From the NCBI GenBank assembly GCA_002929135.1, contig PESC01000042.1:1-60717 (forward strand): 60,717 nt of DNA, read 5' to 3'. Below are positions 53,012-60,717 of the stretch, one piece after another. Positions within the stretch are counted from its first letter, which is position 1; every line of letters starts with the position of its first letter. Made by a program: the position numbers and the translations under genes. Source of the DNA: Methylomonas sp. (lineage in GTDB: Bacteria > Pseudomonadota > Gammaproteobacteria > Methylococcales > Methylomonadaceae). The notes below the pieces were generated by a model. It saw only the letters and a list, made by a program, of their open reading frames with translations. It was not told the origin of the DNA and made no database searches.

Positions 53012-54514
53012 GTGACACTCTTGCCGAACTCAATCCCCACCCATGTTGCCGCCGTAGACCTTGGCTCCAACAGTTTTCACATGATTATTTGCAGCCTGAA
53101 GGACGGCAAACTGCAAGTCATCGACCGGCTGAAAGAGATGGTCAGGCTGGCTGCCGGTCTCGATCACAACCGCCATCTGGATGTCGGCGCCCAGGAACGG
53201 GCGCTGGCCTGTCTGGAGCGTTTCGGCCAGCGCATCCGCGACTTCCCCCCCAACAGCGTTAGCATCGTCGGCACCAACACGCTACGTATGGCCAAAAACG
53301 CCCAGCAATTCATCAGCAAGGCCGAACATGCGCTTGGCCACCCGATTCACGTCATTTCCGGCATCGAGGAAGCACGATTGATTTACCAAGGCGTGGCGCA
53401 CAGCCTGGCGGGCAGCGCCAGCAAGCGTTTCGTGATGGACATCGGCGGCGGCAGCACCGAATACATCATCGGCCAGCAAAACGTGCCGCAGACCAAGGAA
53501 AGCCTGAACATGGGCTGTGTCACGGTCAGCCAGAACTTCTTCAAACAGGGCAAAATTTCCAAGAAGAACTTCCGCAAGGCGGTGCTGTTTGCCGAACAAC
53601 GACTGGAGCCGTTCCAGGATCGCTTTACCAGCCGACATTTCGACGAGGCGATCGGCGCCTCGGGCAGTCTGAAAGCCATCAGCAGCGTCATCCAGGCAGC
53701 GGGCTGGAGCAACAATGGCATCACCATGGAAGGTTTGGAGCAACTGGTTGCCACCTTGCAGACGCTGACCCATTTCGAGCAGCTCAATTTTCCGGGGCTG
53801 AGCATCGAGCGCCGCCCGGTATTCATCGGCGCCGTCGCCATTATTTACGCCAGTTTCAAGATGCTGAACATCAAACAAATGACGGTTTCCGATGGCGCTT
53901 TGCGTGAGGGGCTGATTTATGATCTGGTGGGCCGCATCTACAACGACGATATTCGATCGATCACCAGTCAGACGGTAGCGGAGCGTTATCACAGCGATCG
54001 CCAGCACAGCGAGCGCATCAAGCAAACCCTGCGCTGCATGGTGCAGCAACTGCAAGATCATCCCTGTTTCCACGACAATCCCACCAGTCTGCAATTTCTG
54101 GAATGGGCGGCTGATCTGCATGAAATCGGTTTCGAAATCGCCCACAGCCAATATCACAAACACAGCGCCTACATCATCGAAAATGGCGACCTCGCCGGTT
54201 TTTCCCAGCAGGATCAGGCAATACTGGCCAGCCTGGTCAAGAGCCACCGCAAAAAATTCAGCAGTGCACGCTTTGCCGACTTGCCGATGCCCTGGCGTCA
54301 GCATGTGCCGGTATTGGTCGTCATTTTCCGGCTGGCGGTGTTGCTGCACCGCAACCGCCACGCGGTATTGCCGGATTTCCGCATCGACATCGAAGGCCAA
54401 GGCGTTCACCTGAGCTTCCCTGAAGCCTGGCTGGAGCAATCGCCATTGACCCAAGCCGATCTGGAACAGGAGATCCAATACCTGCAAGAAGCGCGTTTTC
54501 AACTGGCGTTTTGA
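53012..54514 (+). CDS. ppx: exopolyphosphatase/guanosine pentaphosphate phosphatase
   Basis: A 500-residue Ppx/GppA enzyme. The ASKHA nucleotide fold is clear: HVAAVDLGSNSFHMIICS, GTNTLRMAKNAQQFISKAEHALGHPIHVISGIEEARLIYQGVAHSL, and MDIGGGSTEYIIG; the C-terminal HD-like domain contains WAADLHEIGFEIAHSQYHKHSAYIIENGDLAGFS. GTG 53012 is used; TTG 53021 is an alternative. It degrades polyphosphate and possibly pppGpp. Confidence 0.94.
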   Translation: MTLLPNSIPTHVAAVDLGSNSFHMIICSLKDGKLQVIDRLKEMVRLAAGLDHNRHLDVGAQERALACLERFGQRIRDFPPNSVSIVGTNTLRMAKNAQQFISKAEHALGHPIHVISGIEEARLIYQGVAHSLAGSASKRFVMDIGGGSTEYIIGQQNVPQTKESLNMGCVTVSQNFFKQGKISKKNFRKAVLFAEQRLEPFQDRFTSRHFDEAIGASGSLKAISSVIQAAGWSNNGITMEGLEQLVATLQTLTHFEQLNFPGLSIERRPVFIGAVAIIYASFKMLNIKQMTVSDGALREGLIYDLVGRIYNDDIRSITSQTVAERYHSDRQHSERIKQTLRCMVQQLQDHPCFHDNPTSLQFLEWAADLHEIGFEIAHSQYHKHSAYIIENGDLAGFSQQDQAILASLVKSHRKKFSSARFADLPMPWRQHVPVLVVIFRLAVLLHRNRHAVLPDFRIDIEGQGVHLSFPEAWLEQSPLTQADLEQEIQYLQEARFQLAF

Positions 54515-54517
54515 ATA

Positions 54518-55786
54518 ATGCCGGGATACACCGTTCTGAAAACAGGATTCAGGTACACCGGTTATCTGCTGCTTGGACTGTTTGCCATTGTCGTGACCCT
54601 GCTGTTTTTCGCGCTCGACGATACGCCGCAAGCCAAACGCCTGCCCCCATTGAGCCGTGACGACATCCAGCGGGCCAAGCACATCCTCAGCGTATCGCAA
54701 GGCGAACAGGGCGAGCTGAAAACCATAAGATTGAATCAGAACGACATCAACATCGCGGCCAGCTACCTGCTCGATCATTTCATTGAAAACGCCGTGCAAA
54801 TCGATGTTGGCGATCGTCAGTTGCGCTTTCAGATTGAACTCAATGTTCCCGAGAACTTCTGGGGCCGCTATCTCGACATTCATTTCAAGCTGCTGCAAAG
54901 CGGTGAGGAGTTTTGGGTCAAGTCATTGAAAGTCGGTGAGATTTCGATACCCGGCCCGGCAGCCAACACCTTGATGCGCGCGGCACTCAACACGCCACCG
55001 CTGGATGCGCATTGGGATATGGTCAAACGCTATGTCAAGCGGCTGAACATTGCCGATACCGGCGTTGAGATCAGCTACCTGAACTCTATCGTCAGCGAAG
55101 CTAGGCAACAGGCCATCGACAAGCACCGCGACTACCCCAACCTGCATCGTTACCAGGCCCAGATCAACGATGTCGTCGCCAGGCATGACCCGGCCTGGCG
55201 CCTGTCGATCAGCGATCTCCTGCAACCCTTGTTTATCACGGCCTACCAGATTGCCGATGAGTCCACGGCGATTCGGGAAAACCGCACTGTCGTCATCGCG
55301 ATGGCCAGCTACGTTTACAAACAGGCGCTACAGCGTTTTTTACCGATCGGGCTGGTGTACAACAAGGACTATCCGGTGTACGCCTACAAGCGCATCGACA
55401 TTCCACAACACTTCGTCATATCGGCCTTACTGGCGATGGTCGATGACGCCGTACTCGGCGAGCAACTGGGTATAGCCAAGGAACTCGGCGATGCCGAGCA
55501 GGGTGGTAGCGGCTTCAGCTTCGTCGATTTGAGCGCAGACAGAACCGGCACCCGCTTTGGCCGCCTGGCCGTTGCCTCGCCACACCAGGCGAGGGCCTTG
55601 CAGAAAATCATGGCCAGCACCAACGACTACCGTGCCTTCATTCCGTTCGCCCTGGATTTGCCTGAACAGATGGACGACGCCAGCTTCCGCAACCGCTTTG
55701 GCCATGTCGGCAGCCCGGCCTACGAGGATGTCATCAAGGAAATCGACAAACGCATTGATGCGTTGCCGATTTATGGCCAACCGTGA
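54518..55786 (+). CDS. membrane-anchored protein of unknown function
   Basis: A 422-residue protein I cannot name. One hydrophobic segment at about 15-33 suggests an anchor with the rest in the periplasm. The body mixes helical and beta segments without a recognised catalytic motif; GFSFVDLSADRTGTRFG and DIHFKLLQSGEEFWVKSLKVGEI are well-formed and the gene shows normal codon use, so it is real. It starts three bases after ppx and is likely in the same transcript, but this does not reveal its job. Confidence 0.7.
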   Translation: MPGYTVLKTGFRYTGYLLLGLFAIVVTLLFFALDDTPQAKRLPPLSRDDIQRAKHILSVSQGEQGELKTIRLNQNDINIAASYLLDHFIENAVQIDVGDRQLRFQIELNVPENFWGRYLDIHFKLLQSGEEFWVKSLKVGEISIPGPAANTLMRAALNTPPLDAHWDMVKRYVKRLNIADTGVEISYLNSIVSEARQQAIDKHRDYPNLHRYQAQINDVVARHDPAWRLSISDLLQPLFITAYQIADESTAIRENRTVVIAMASYVYKQALQRFLPIGLVYNKDYPVYAYKRIDIPQHFVISALLAMVDDAVLGEQLGIAKELGDAEQGGSGFSFVDLSADRTGTRFGRLAVASPHQARALQKIMASTNDYRAFIPFALDLPEQMDDASFRNRFGHVGSPAYEDVIKEIDKRIDALPIYGQP

Positions 55787-55800
55787 AACAGGATTTATCC

Positions 55801-55860
55801 GCTCGTTCCTTTGCTCTGCGTCCCGAACCCTCGTGCCGGGCAGAGCGTGGAAACGAGAAT
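55801..55860. repeat. degenerate hairpin repeat of the GTTCCCACG type
   Basis: CTCGTT-C-GCTCTG on the left (55802-55818) and CAGAGCG-GGAAACGAG on the right (55841-55857) are imperfect inverted copies. A close match to the right arm occurs at 22641-22660. A CGCTGAACGGTTAC motif lies next to it (55870-55883), similar to the ends of the element at 15608. Confidence 0.45.
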
Positions 55861-55890
55861 GCAACTGAACGCTGAACGGTTACAGAATTT

Positions 55891-56061
55891 CTAATTTCCA
55901 CTGCCAGCCTGCTGCGGTTGTGATTGCGTTACCGGCGCCGATTCGCTGCCGACAGTCGCCCGCTGTTGATGAATGTAGGTACCGCCCGCCAGAAACGCCA
56001 TGATCAGCAAATAAATGATCGCAGCGATACGTCTGACTTTTTTGCCTTCACTGTCTTGCAT
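55891..56061 (-). CDS. small single-helix membrane protein, 56 residues
   Basis: An unnamed small protein: MQDSEGKKVRRIAAIIYL, then LIMAFLAGGTYIHQQRA and a Gln/Pro/Ser/Ala-rich tail ending QQAGSGN. Residues about 12-30 form a membrane helix after a basic stretch (KKVRR), so the N terminus is probably cytoplasmic. A strong ribosome site (AGGAGGGGGAG directly before ATG) and the position 27 bases after the NUDIX gene on the same strand support expression. No known family was recognised. Confidence 0.68.
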   Translation of the reverse strand: MQDSEGKKVRRIAAIIYLLIMAFLAGGTYIHQQRATVGSESAPVTQSQPQQAGSGN

Positions 56062-56088
56062 CTCCCCCTCCTAAAAAAACCAATGACA

Positions 56089-56532
56089 TCAAACCAGTGG
56101 TCGTAACGCTGCAACCTGGCCACTTGCAAGCCAGTGCCGGTAATCATCCAGCACCATGGCATGATCGAACGCCAGAACCGTCGGCACGTCATCGAAGCTA
56201 AATACAGCGCAGTTTTTGGCATCGTCAGCCGCAACCGGCTGGCCGTGTGCCTCGGCAACGTAAACCGCCGTCACGGTATGGTTGCGCGGATCACGCGCCG
56301 GATTGGAATAAAGGCCCAGCAAGGCTTTCAAGGTCACGGTGAGACCGGTTTCTTCCCGAGCTTCGCGAATCGCCGCCTGCTCGACCGTTTCGCCGACATC
56401 GACAAACCCACCCGGCACCGCCCAGCCATAGGGCGGATAGGCGCGTTCGATCAACACGAACGGCCGCTGCGGCAAATCGATCAATTCAATCAGAATATCG
56501 GCGGCAAGCAATGGCGTCGTCGGTACCGGCAT
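56089..56532 (-). CDS. NUDIX hydrolase
   Basis: A 147-residue NUDIX enzyme. The box is [24 protein letters not shown], preceded by [15 protein letters not shown] and followed by [24 protein letters not shown], which is typical of ADP-ribose or NADH-type pyrophosphatases. The start at 56532 has AGGGAG before it and begins [19 protein letters not shown]. Upstream lie 441 bases with no gene except a small inverted-repeat element. Confidence 0.9.
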   Translation of the reverse strand: MPVPTTPLLAADILIELIDLPQRPFVLIERAYPPYGWAVPGGFVDVGETVEQAAIREAREETGLTVTLKALLGLYSNPARDPRNHTVTAVYVAEAHGQPVAADDAKNCAVFSFDDVPTVLAFDHAMVLDDYRHWLASGQVAALRPLV

Positions 56533-56730
56533 GGTTTTACTCCCTGGAAAAAGCCGGGATTCTAAAAGCCTGGCCAGCAAATGGCCAGCACGACCAGACG
56601 GATAGCGGATGGCACGATTCGCGGGATGAATCAGGGGTAAAAAGGCTGCGATCTGGCGGGGAGTTTTTCTCGCTACCATGTGCCTGCGTGGCAGTAAGTC
56701 GCGGATTGAACCAGAACGCAGCGGGTAGCG

Positions 56731-56896
56731 CTAGGAGGCTGTCCGAGAATAGAGAACTTACTGCGGCAAAGCCCTTTTGGCCAGATTTCCCGCTCATTTT
56801 CGTTAAAGAGCGCAGCTGTTCGCCTCAAATGATCAAAAAATCTGACTCAAAAGAGCTTTTCCTCGCTACGGTTCCTATTTTCGGACAGCCTCCTAG
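56731..56896. mobile_element. MITE-like element, family B
   Basis: CTAGGAGGCTGTCCGAGAATAG (56731-56752) and the inverted copy CTATTTTCGGACAGCCTCCTAG (56875-56896) match at 21 of 22 bases and frame about 122 bases with no open frame. The outer CTAG on both sides may be the duplicated target. The TIR style is that of a DDE insertion sequence, so this is probably a non-autonomous derivative. It occupies the otherwise empty 441-base gap between the kinase gene and the NUDIX gene. Confidence 0.8.
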
Positions 56897-56973
56897 GTGT
56901 TTGGGTGTTTGCCATCATCGAGTGTACCGACGCGATGTGCGGCAAGTTCACTGTGCTGCGCTGATCTGTTGGC

Positions 56974-58563
56974 TCAGGTTGTGGCGGTCTGTTGCGATTG
57001 CGTGGCGTTCGTCGCCGGTAATCGTACCGTGAAGGTGGTGCCGTGATCTTTCTGACTCTCGACGCCTATTTCCCCGCTGTGCGCGGTGATGATGGTGTGC
57101 GCCATGGCCAGCCCCAGGCCCGAGCCTTCCGGGCAGTTCTCCACGGCATTGGCGCTGCGAAAATGCCGTTCGAAAATATGCGGCAAATCCTGGGCGGGAA
57201 TGCCGATGCCTCGGTCGGTGATGCGAAAAACCACATGATCGGTCTCGGTTGTCAGGCTGATTTGAATGTGGCCACCGTCTATGGAATAGCGGCAGGCATT
57301 TTCACCGAGAATGAATAGCACTTGCCGAAGGCGTTGCCGATCACCACGTACGATCACGCCAGTCTCCAGTTCTGTGCAACTTGCCGTTTGCTGCCGCTCC
57401 CTGACCATGACTTGTATGTCTTCCAGGGTGTTGTTCACCAGTTCGCTCATGTCGACATCGTCCCACTCGAATTGCAGATTGGCACTTTCGTTACGGGCCA
57501 GAAACAATAGGTCGTTGACGTACTTACCCAGTTGCATGGCCAGTTCGACGATGCGTTGCAAGCTGTCTTTATACTCGGTGACGTCGCGGTCGCGACCGCG
57601 CAGTGTCACTTCGGCTTCACCGCGAATCACCGTGATCGGTGTGCGCAGTTCGTGGCTGATGTCGGTCAGAAATGCTCGTCGTGCCTGATCCATGCGCTGC
57701 AAGGCCTGGTTGGTTTGTTGCAATTCATTGGTGCGTTCTTCGACTTTGTATTCCAGCAAAACCCGGCTTTCGCGGAGTTTTTCCTGCTGCAGGGCGAGTT
57801 TTTGCACCATCAGGTTGAAATGGCTGGCCAGATAGGCAAATTCGTCTTTGCCTTTCAGCGCGATACGGTACTTCAGGTTGCCTGATGCGATTTCATCGGT
57901 TCCTGTCATCAGTGCGGCGATGGATTTTCTCAGGTCGTTCAATAGTTTGACGCCGGAAATCCAGCCGAATAACGCTGCCGCGATAATTGCCCCCATGGCA
58001 AGTCGGCGGGATTGCGCCGCCTGCTGCCTCATGATGGCTGTCGCTTTATCGACCTTTTTTTGTTCATGAGCGATGGCATCGTCGATCAAGGGTTGAAAGT
58101 GGGTGTCGATGTCTTGCTCGGAAAATGTCGACAGCATTTGGAAAGCGAGCGCATGGTCGCCTTTACGCTTGAGGCGCTCGATGTCATCGAAACGATATTC
58201 GCTGGCTGCCAGAAAGGCTGTCAACTTGGCAACACGTTCGAGTTCTGCGGTGTTGTGTTCATTTGCGGCGATGAGGGTGATTCGTTTGCGCAAAATATCG
58301 ATAGCGTGTTGTAGTCGCTGCGAAGATTGGTCGATTTGTCTGCGGTCGGCAGGGCTTTCTGTCAACAGGTGATCCATGCGTTGCTTGAAATGCCGATAAG
58401 CCTGTTGTGACACATGTTCGTAAGCAATCAGCGTGTTGTGGGCGTTCTCGCTACGTTGGACATGGTGGGTAATCTTGCTTGTACTCCAATAGAGTATGGC
58501 CGCCAGCAAAACCACGAAAGTGAATGAAATGGCAATGACCAACGCAAGCTTGAGGTGATACAT
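56974..58563 (-). CDS. membrane sensor histidine kinase with HAMP domain
   Basis: A 529-residue kinase. Two membrane helices (about 5-27 and 187-205) enclose a helical periplasmic sensor; a HAMP domain follows (about 206-258, ALMTGTDEIASGNLKYRI), then a coiled coil, His304 in LTDISHELRTPITVIRG, N box (LFILGENACRYS), G1 (DRGIGIP), F box (IFERHFR) and G2 (GSGLGLAMAHTII). It is the third gene of a reverse-strand set after a kinase-like protein and a lipoprotein. No response-regulator gene follows; instead there is a MITE-like element. Confidence 0.9.
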   Translation of the reverse strand: MYHLKLALVIAISFTFVVLLAAILYWSTSKITHHVQRSENAHNTLIAYEHVSQQAYRHFKQRMDHLLTESPADRRQIDQSSQRLQHAIDILRKRITLIAANEHNTAELERVAKLTAFLAASEYRFDDIERLKRKGDHALAFQMLSTFSEQDIDTHFQPLIDDAIAHEQKKVDKATAIMRQQAAQSRRLAMGAIIAAALFGWISGVKLLNDLRKSIAALMTGTDEIASGNLKYRIALKGKDEFAYLASHFNLMVQKLALQQEKLRESRVLLEYKVEERTNELQQTNQALQRMDQARRAFLTDISHELRTPITVIRGEAEVTLRGRDRDVTEYKDSLQRIVELAMQLGKYVNDLLFLARNESANLQFEWDDVDMSELVNNTLEDIQVMVRERQQTASCTELETGVIVRGDRQRLRQVLFILGENACRYSIDGGHIQISLTTETDHVVFRITDRGIGIPAQDLPHIFERHFRSANAVENCPEGSGLGLAMAHTIITAHSGEIGVESQKDHGTTFTVRLPATNATQSQQTATT

Positions 58564-58567
58564 GGCC

Positions 58568-59122
58568 CTAATTGCCCTCGCTGCTTTCGTCCATCTGTTT
58601 TTCGACGTTCCGGATGGCTTCCAGCTTGTCCCGCAGTAATTGGACTTCATCTCTGGTGGTTTCTTGCGTCTCTTTCGCGGGCGGTTCAACCAATATGCTT
58701 TTGGATTTGCGATGGCTGGCTGCGGGCTTTTTACGCTGACTCAACAGATTGACCAGTGCTTCGGTATGGATGGCGACAAGCAGTTGCAATCGCGTATCGT
58801 TCAGTTCCAGAGTCTTGATTTGATGGATGATTTCGGTAATGTTGCCGCAATGGCTGGACAACAGGCGACCGGTCATCAATTTCAGATGGATTCTGGTGTC
58901 GGTTTGTTTGGTCAGGGCTTTGCAGATTTCGGCACGTTTGACCGGCGTCATGTTGGCCATTTCGGCACCGAAACGCAGTAAATCGTCGAATTCGGACGAG
59001 GTTTCTACAGCTTCGATGATAGGTGCGGGTGGCGACGGTTTGGCTTCATGTTGTGCGCAGCCAGGCAGTATTATCGGCACAGCGCTAAGCAGCATTAGCG
59101 GCAATGGTTTGAATTTCATCAT
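58568..59122 (-). CDS. lipoprotein, YfhG/QseG-like position
   Basis: A 184-residue lipoprotein. The signal ends in ILPGC with Cys22 as the lipid site. The mature part is helical and charged (LLRFGAEMANMTPVKRAEICKALTKQTDTRIHLKLMTGRLLSSHCGNITEII) and ends in a coiled-coil-like acidic tail. Location between two kinase-type genes resembles the GlrK-QseG(YfhG)-GlrR cluster of enterobacteria, in which the lipoprotein tunes the kinase. The start overlaps the stop of the upstream gene (ATGA). Confidence 0.75.
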   Translation of the reverse strand: MMKFKPLPLMLLSAVPIILPGCAQHEAKPSPPAPIIEAVETSSEFDDLLRFGAEMANMTPVKRAEICKALTKQTDTRIHLKLMTGRLLSSHCGNITEIIHQIKTLELNDTRLQLLVAIHTEALVNLLSQRKKPAASHRKSKSILVEPPAKETQETTRDEVQLLRDKLEAIRNVEKQMDESSEGN

Positions 59123-60579
59123 GCGGTCATTTCGGAAGGTAAAGGCAATCTGACCCGAATCAGTGTGCCTGGTGTTTCACGTTTGCTGTCGACCAATTCG
59201 ACCGTGCCGCCATGGCAGTGAGCGTGATGTTTGACCATGGCCAAACCTATGCCATGCCGGTTGCGGTCGCTGTCGGCGGTCAACGGGTAGCGGAAAAACG
59301 GTTGAAATACCCAGTTGCGATGTTGATACGGAATGCCGGGGCCTTGGTCTTCCACCTCCAGTAACAAATGGCCGTCGTCGGCTTGCAGCAGGATGCGAAT
59401 CTCGCCATGGGTTGGCGAGTGGTCGATGGCGTTATCGAGCAATTCCAGCATCATGTCATGCAGGGGTGTTTCCCACCCCGGCAGCATCAAGGGACTGAGC
59501 GCTGTCACCAGATGAATCGACTTGGCTTTCAGGCGCGGTTGAACTTCGTTGATGATGCGCAGTACCAAATCCTGCACATTGACACTGCGGATGGGTTCTT
59601 GCGGTTCTCGCTCCAATTGGGCCAGGCGCATCAGTGTATCGACCGAGGTATCGATGGTTTGATCGTGGCTTTTCAGGGTTTGCGCAATGGTTGCCAGATC
59701 GGCATCGAGCCGAATCAATTCGTGTTGCGCCAGTTCATCCAGTGTTTTGTCCAGCCTTGCCAAAACGGGCGTCAAGTCTTCGGCAAGTTGCATCATGAAA
59801 CGGTGTTTGGCAGCCGTTACGGCGATGACATGTTCGCGCAGCTCGTCCATGTGGGCGGCAATGTCGCGGACATCGGTAGGCGCATCGGCTATGGCCTGGC
59901 GGGCAAGGTCATCGAGGGCGAAACAGTCGATGGCTGCATCAAGGGTGCGCAGGCTTAGGTTTGTCGCTCGTGTTAGCCATAATGCAATCAGGCCGGCAAA
60001 AATCATTAGGGCAGTACCCGTCGCCAATAGCGTTGTCTGCAACGTGTCGGATTGCTGGCGCAAGGCTCTAAATGCTTGGTCGACGCGCGATTGTAGTGCG
60101 GTAGACAGTGCCATGGCGGAATCGCGCAAGCCTTGAAAGGCCGTGTCCATTGCTGCATCCGGGCTGTTCGGGGATGTGCTGGCAGTCAGTCGCTGATAAA
60201 TCAGAGTTTCCTTTTCGCCTAGTTCGTGCGCAACGAGTGCGATATTGCTGTCGAGTTTCATCGCCAGCAGCGATGATAATGCCTGATGGAAGGCAGCGCG
60301 GGCTGCCTCATAGGATTCGCGCTCATAGGGTTGTTTAATATCCGGGGCGGACAGCAGCAGGAATAATCGGGCCTTGCGCTCGACATCTGCCGCTTTCTGT
60401 AAGACTTGCGACAGCGTCCGGGTTTGCTCGAATATCTGGATGGAGGTCTGTTTGTTCAATGTCGAGGTTTCTCTGACGGAAAATGACATCCAGACCAGCG
60501 CCAGGTATAGCGGTACAACCGCCAGTGCAAAGCCTGATCCGATCAGAAACTTCAGCGAAAACGTGCGCTTGAAAGACAT
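59119..60579 (-). CDS. histidine-kinase-like protein lacking the phospho-acceptor histidine
   Basis: A 486-residue membrane protein with the GlrK/QseE-like layout: helices at about 10-32 and 184-203 around a helical periplasmic domain, then a dimerisation region and an ATPase domain. The ATPase boxes are intact (N box DMMLELLDNAIDHSP, G1 VEDQGPGIP, F box VFQPFFR, G2 RHGIGLAMVKHHAH). At the H box, however, the sequence is HRFMMQLAEDLTP (259-271), without the histidine of the usual SHELKTP. It may bind ATP and act by contact with the partner kinase rather than by phospho-transfer. Confidence 0.8.
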   Translation of the reverse strand: MSFKRTFSLKFLIGSGFALAVVPLYLALVWMSFSVRETSTLNKQTSIQIFEQTRTLSQVLQKAADVERKARLFLLLSAPDIKQPYERESYEAARAAFHQALSSLLAMKLDSNIALVAHELGEKETLIYQRLTASTSPNSPDAAMDTAFQGLRDSAMALSTALQSRVDQAFRALRQQSDTLQTTLLATGTALMIFAGLIALWLTRATNLSLRTLDAAIDCFALDDLARQAIADAPTDVRDIAAHMDELREHVIAVTAAKHRFMMQLAEDLTPVLARLDKTLDELAQHELIRLDADLATIAQTLKSHDQTIDTSVDTLMRLAQLEREPQEPIRSVNVQDLVLRIINEVQPRLKAKSIHLVTALSPLMLPGWETPLHDMMLELLDNAIDHSPTHGEIRILLQADDGHLLLEVEDQGPGIPYQHRNWVFQPFFRYPLTADSDRNRHGIGLAMVKHHAHCHGGTVELVDSKRETPGTLIRVRLPLPSEMTA

Positions 60580-60687
60580 GGTGAGTGTGATGGGCAGGAG
60601 GGCGCGTAACTACAATGACCGACCGGAGTTATGATACAGGATTGTCGGCGCGATCATGCGCATCCCCGCAGCATGCAAAACAACTTC

Positions 60688-60715
60688 TTGACAATTTATG
60701 AAGTAGTTGTAAAAT
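60688..60715 (+). promoter_or_regulatory. sigma-70-like promoter reading out of the window
   Basis: TTGACA (60688-60693), a 16-base spacer and TAAAAT (60710-60715) on the forward strand, divergent from the pseudokinase operon. ACAACTTC before and GAAGTAGTTGT within form a rough dyad around it. The gene it serves lies beyond the right edge. Confidence 0.6.
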
Positions 60716-60717
60716 TC

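Noticed and set aside
1-60717. tRNA, rRNA, CRISPR arrays, prophage or transposase genes
   Set aside because: None was seen on reading both strands; no T-loop motifs in tRNA context, no regularly spaced direct repeats and no integrase or transposase domains.

Overview
The window reads as an ordinary chromosomal stretch of a gammaproteobacterium, most likely a methylotroph or methanotroph of the Methylococcales (Methylomonas-like). This is an inference. It rests on gammaproteobacterial gene orders (recA-recX, dusB-fis-purH, aroQ-accB-accC-prmA-DUF3426, the RegB/RegA pair), a stand-alone serine-glyoxylate aminotransferase, a DabA/DabB inorganic-carbon uptake pair and several families of small interspersed repeats. 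No rRNA, tRNA, prophage, CRISPR array or transposase gene was seen.

Layout. 0-6.7 kb: a YebC-family regulator, a membrane protein with an STN domain, and, divergently, a TonB-dependent receptor, a PepSY-type inner-membrane protein and a small cupin (iron acquisition). 6.8-13.8 kb: a macA-macB-outer-membrane-factor export operon followed by a response regulator with TPR-like repeats and a small histidine kinase. 14-18.8 kb: recA-recX, a HAD phosphatase, a RegB/RegA-like redox two-component system and a VanZ-like protein. 18.8-19.5 kb: a toxin-antitoxin pair whose toxin is frameshifted. 19.8-25.7 kb: dusB-fis-purH, a PLP enzyme, a CBS-domain protein and a serine hydrolase whose end lies inside a small inverted-repeat element. 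26-30 kb, reverse strand: murJ, proC, yggT and a DUF4124 protein. 30-32.8 kb: rpsT, then a truncated haemoglobin with a ferredoxin-type reductase, divergent from an Fe-S type regulator. 32.9-43.8 kb: one long forward run (MFS transporter, ssb, cutA, dsbD, tlpA-like, aroQ, accB, accC, prmA, DUF3426, rlmI and two small cysteine-rich proteins). 43.8-49.6 kb: a convergent serine-glyoxylate aminotransferase, then dabA-dabB. 49.9-56.5 kb: leuB-like gene, an ABC exporter (YadGH type), ppx, an unknown membrane-anchored protein, a previously unlisted 56-residue membrane protein and a NUDIX hydrolase. 57-60.6 kb: histidine kinase, lipoprotein and a second kinase-like protein that lacks the phospho-accepting histidine.

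How the parts fit. Several sets look like working units: iron uptake (receptor plus PepSY protein), tripartite export with an adjacent signalling pair, DNA repair (recA/recX), periplasmic thiol chemistry (DsbD with a doubled N-terminal domain plus a TlpA-like thioredoxin), malonyl-CoA supply (accBC), globin plus reductase under a likely Fe-S regulator, and bicarbonate uptake beside a C1-assimilation aminotransferase.

The most unusual points are the kinase/lipoprotein/pseudokinase cluster at the right end, the conserved-looking cysteine-rich pair after rlmI, the globin module with a palindrome in its divergent promoter region, the doubled DsbD sensor domain, and three families of miniature inverted-repeat elements that in places supply stop codons or start sites to neighbouring genes.
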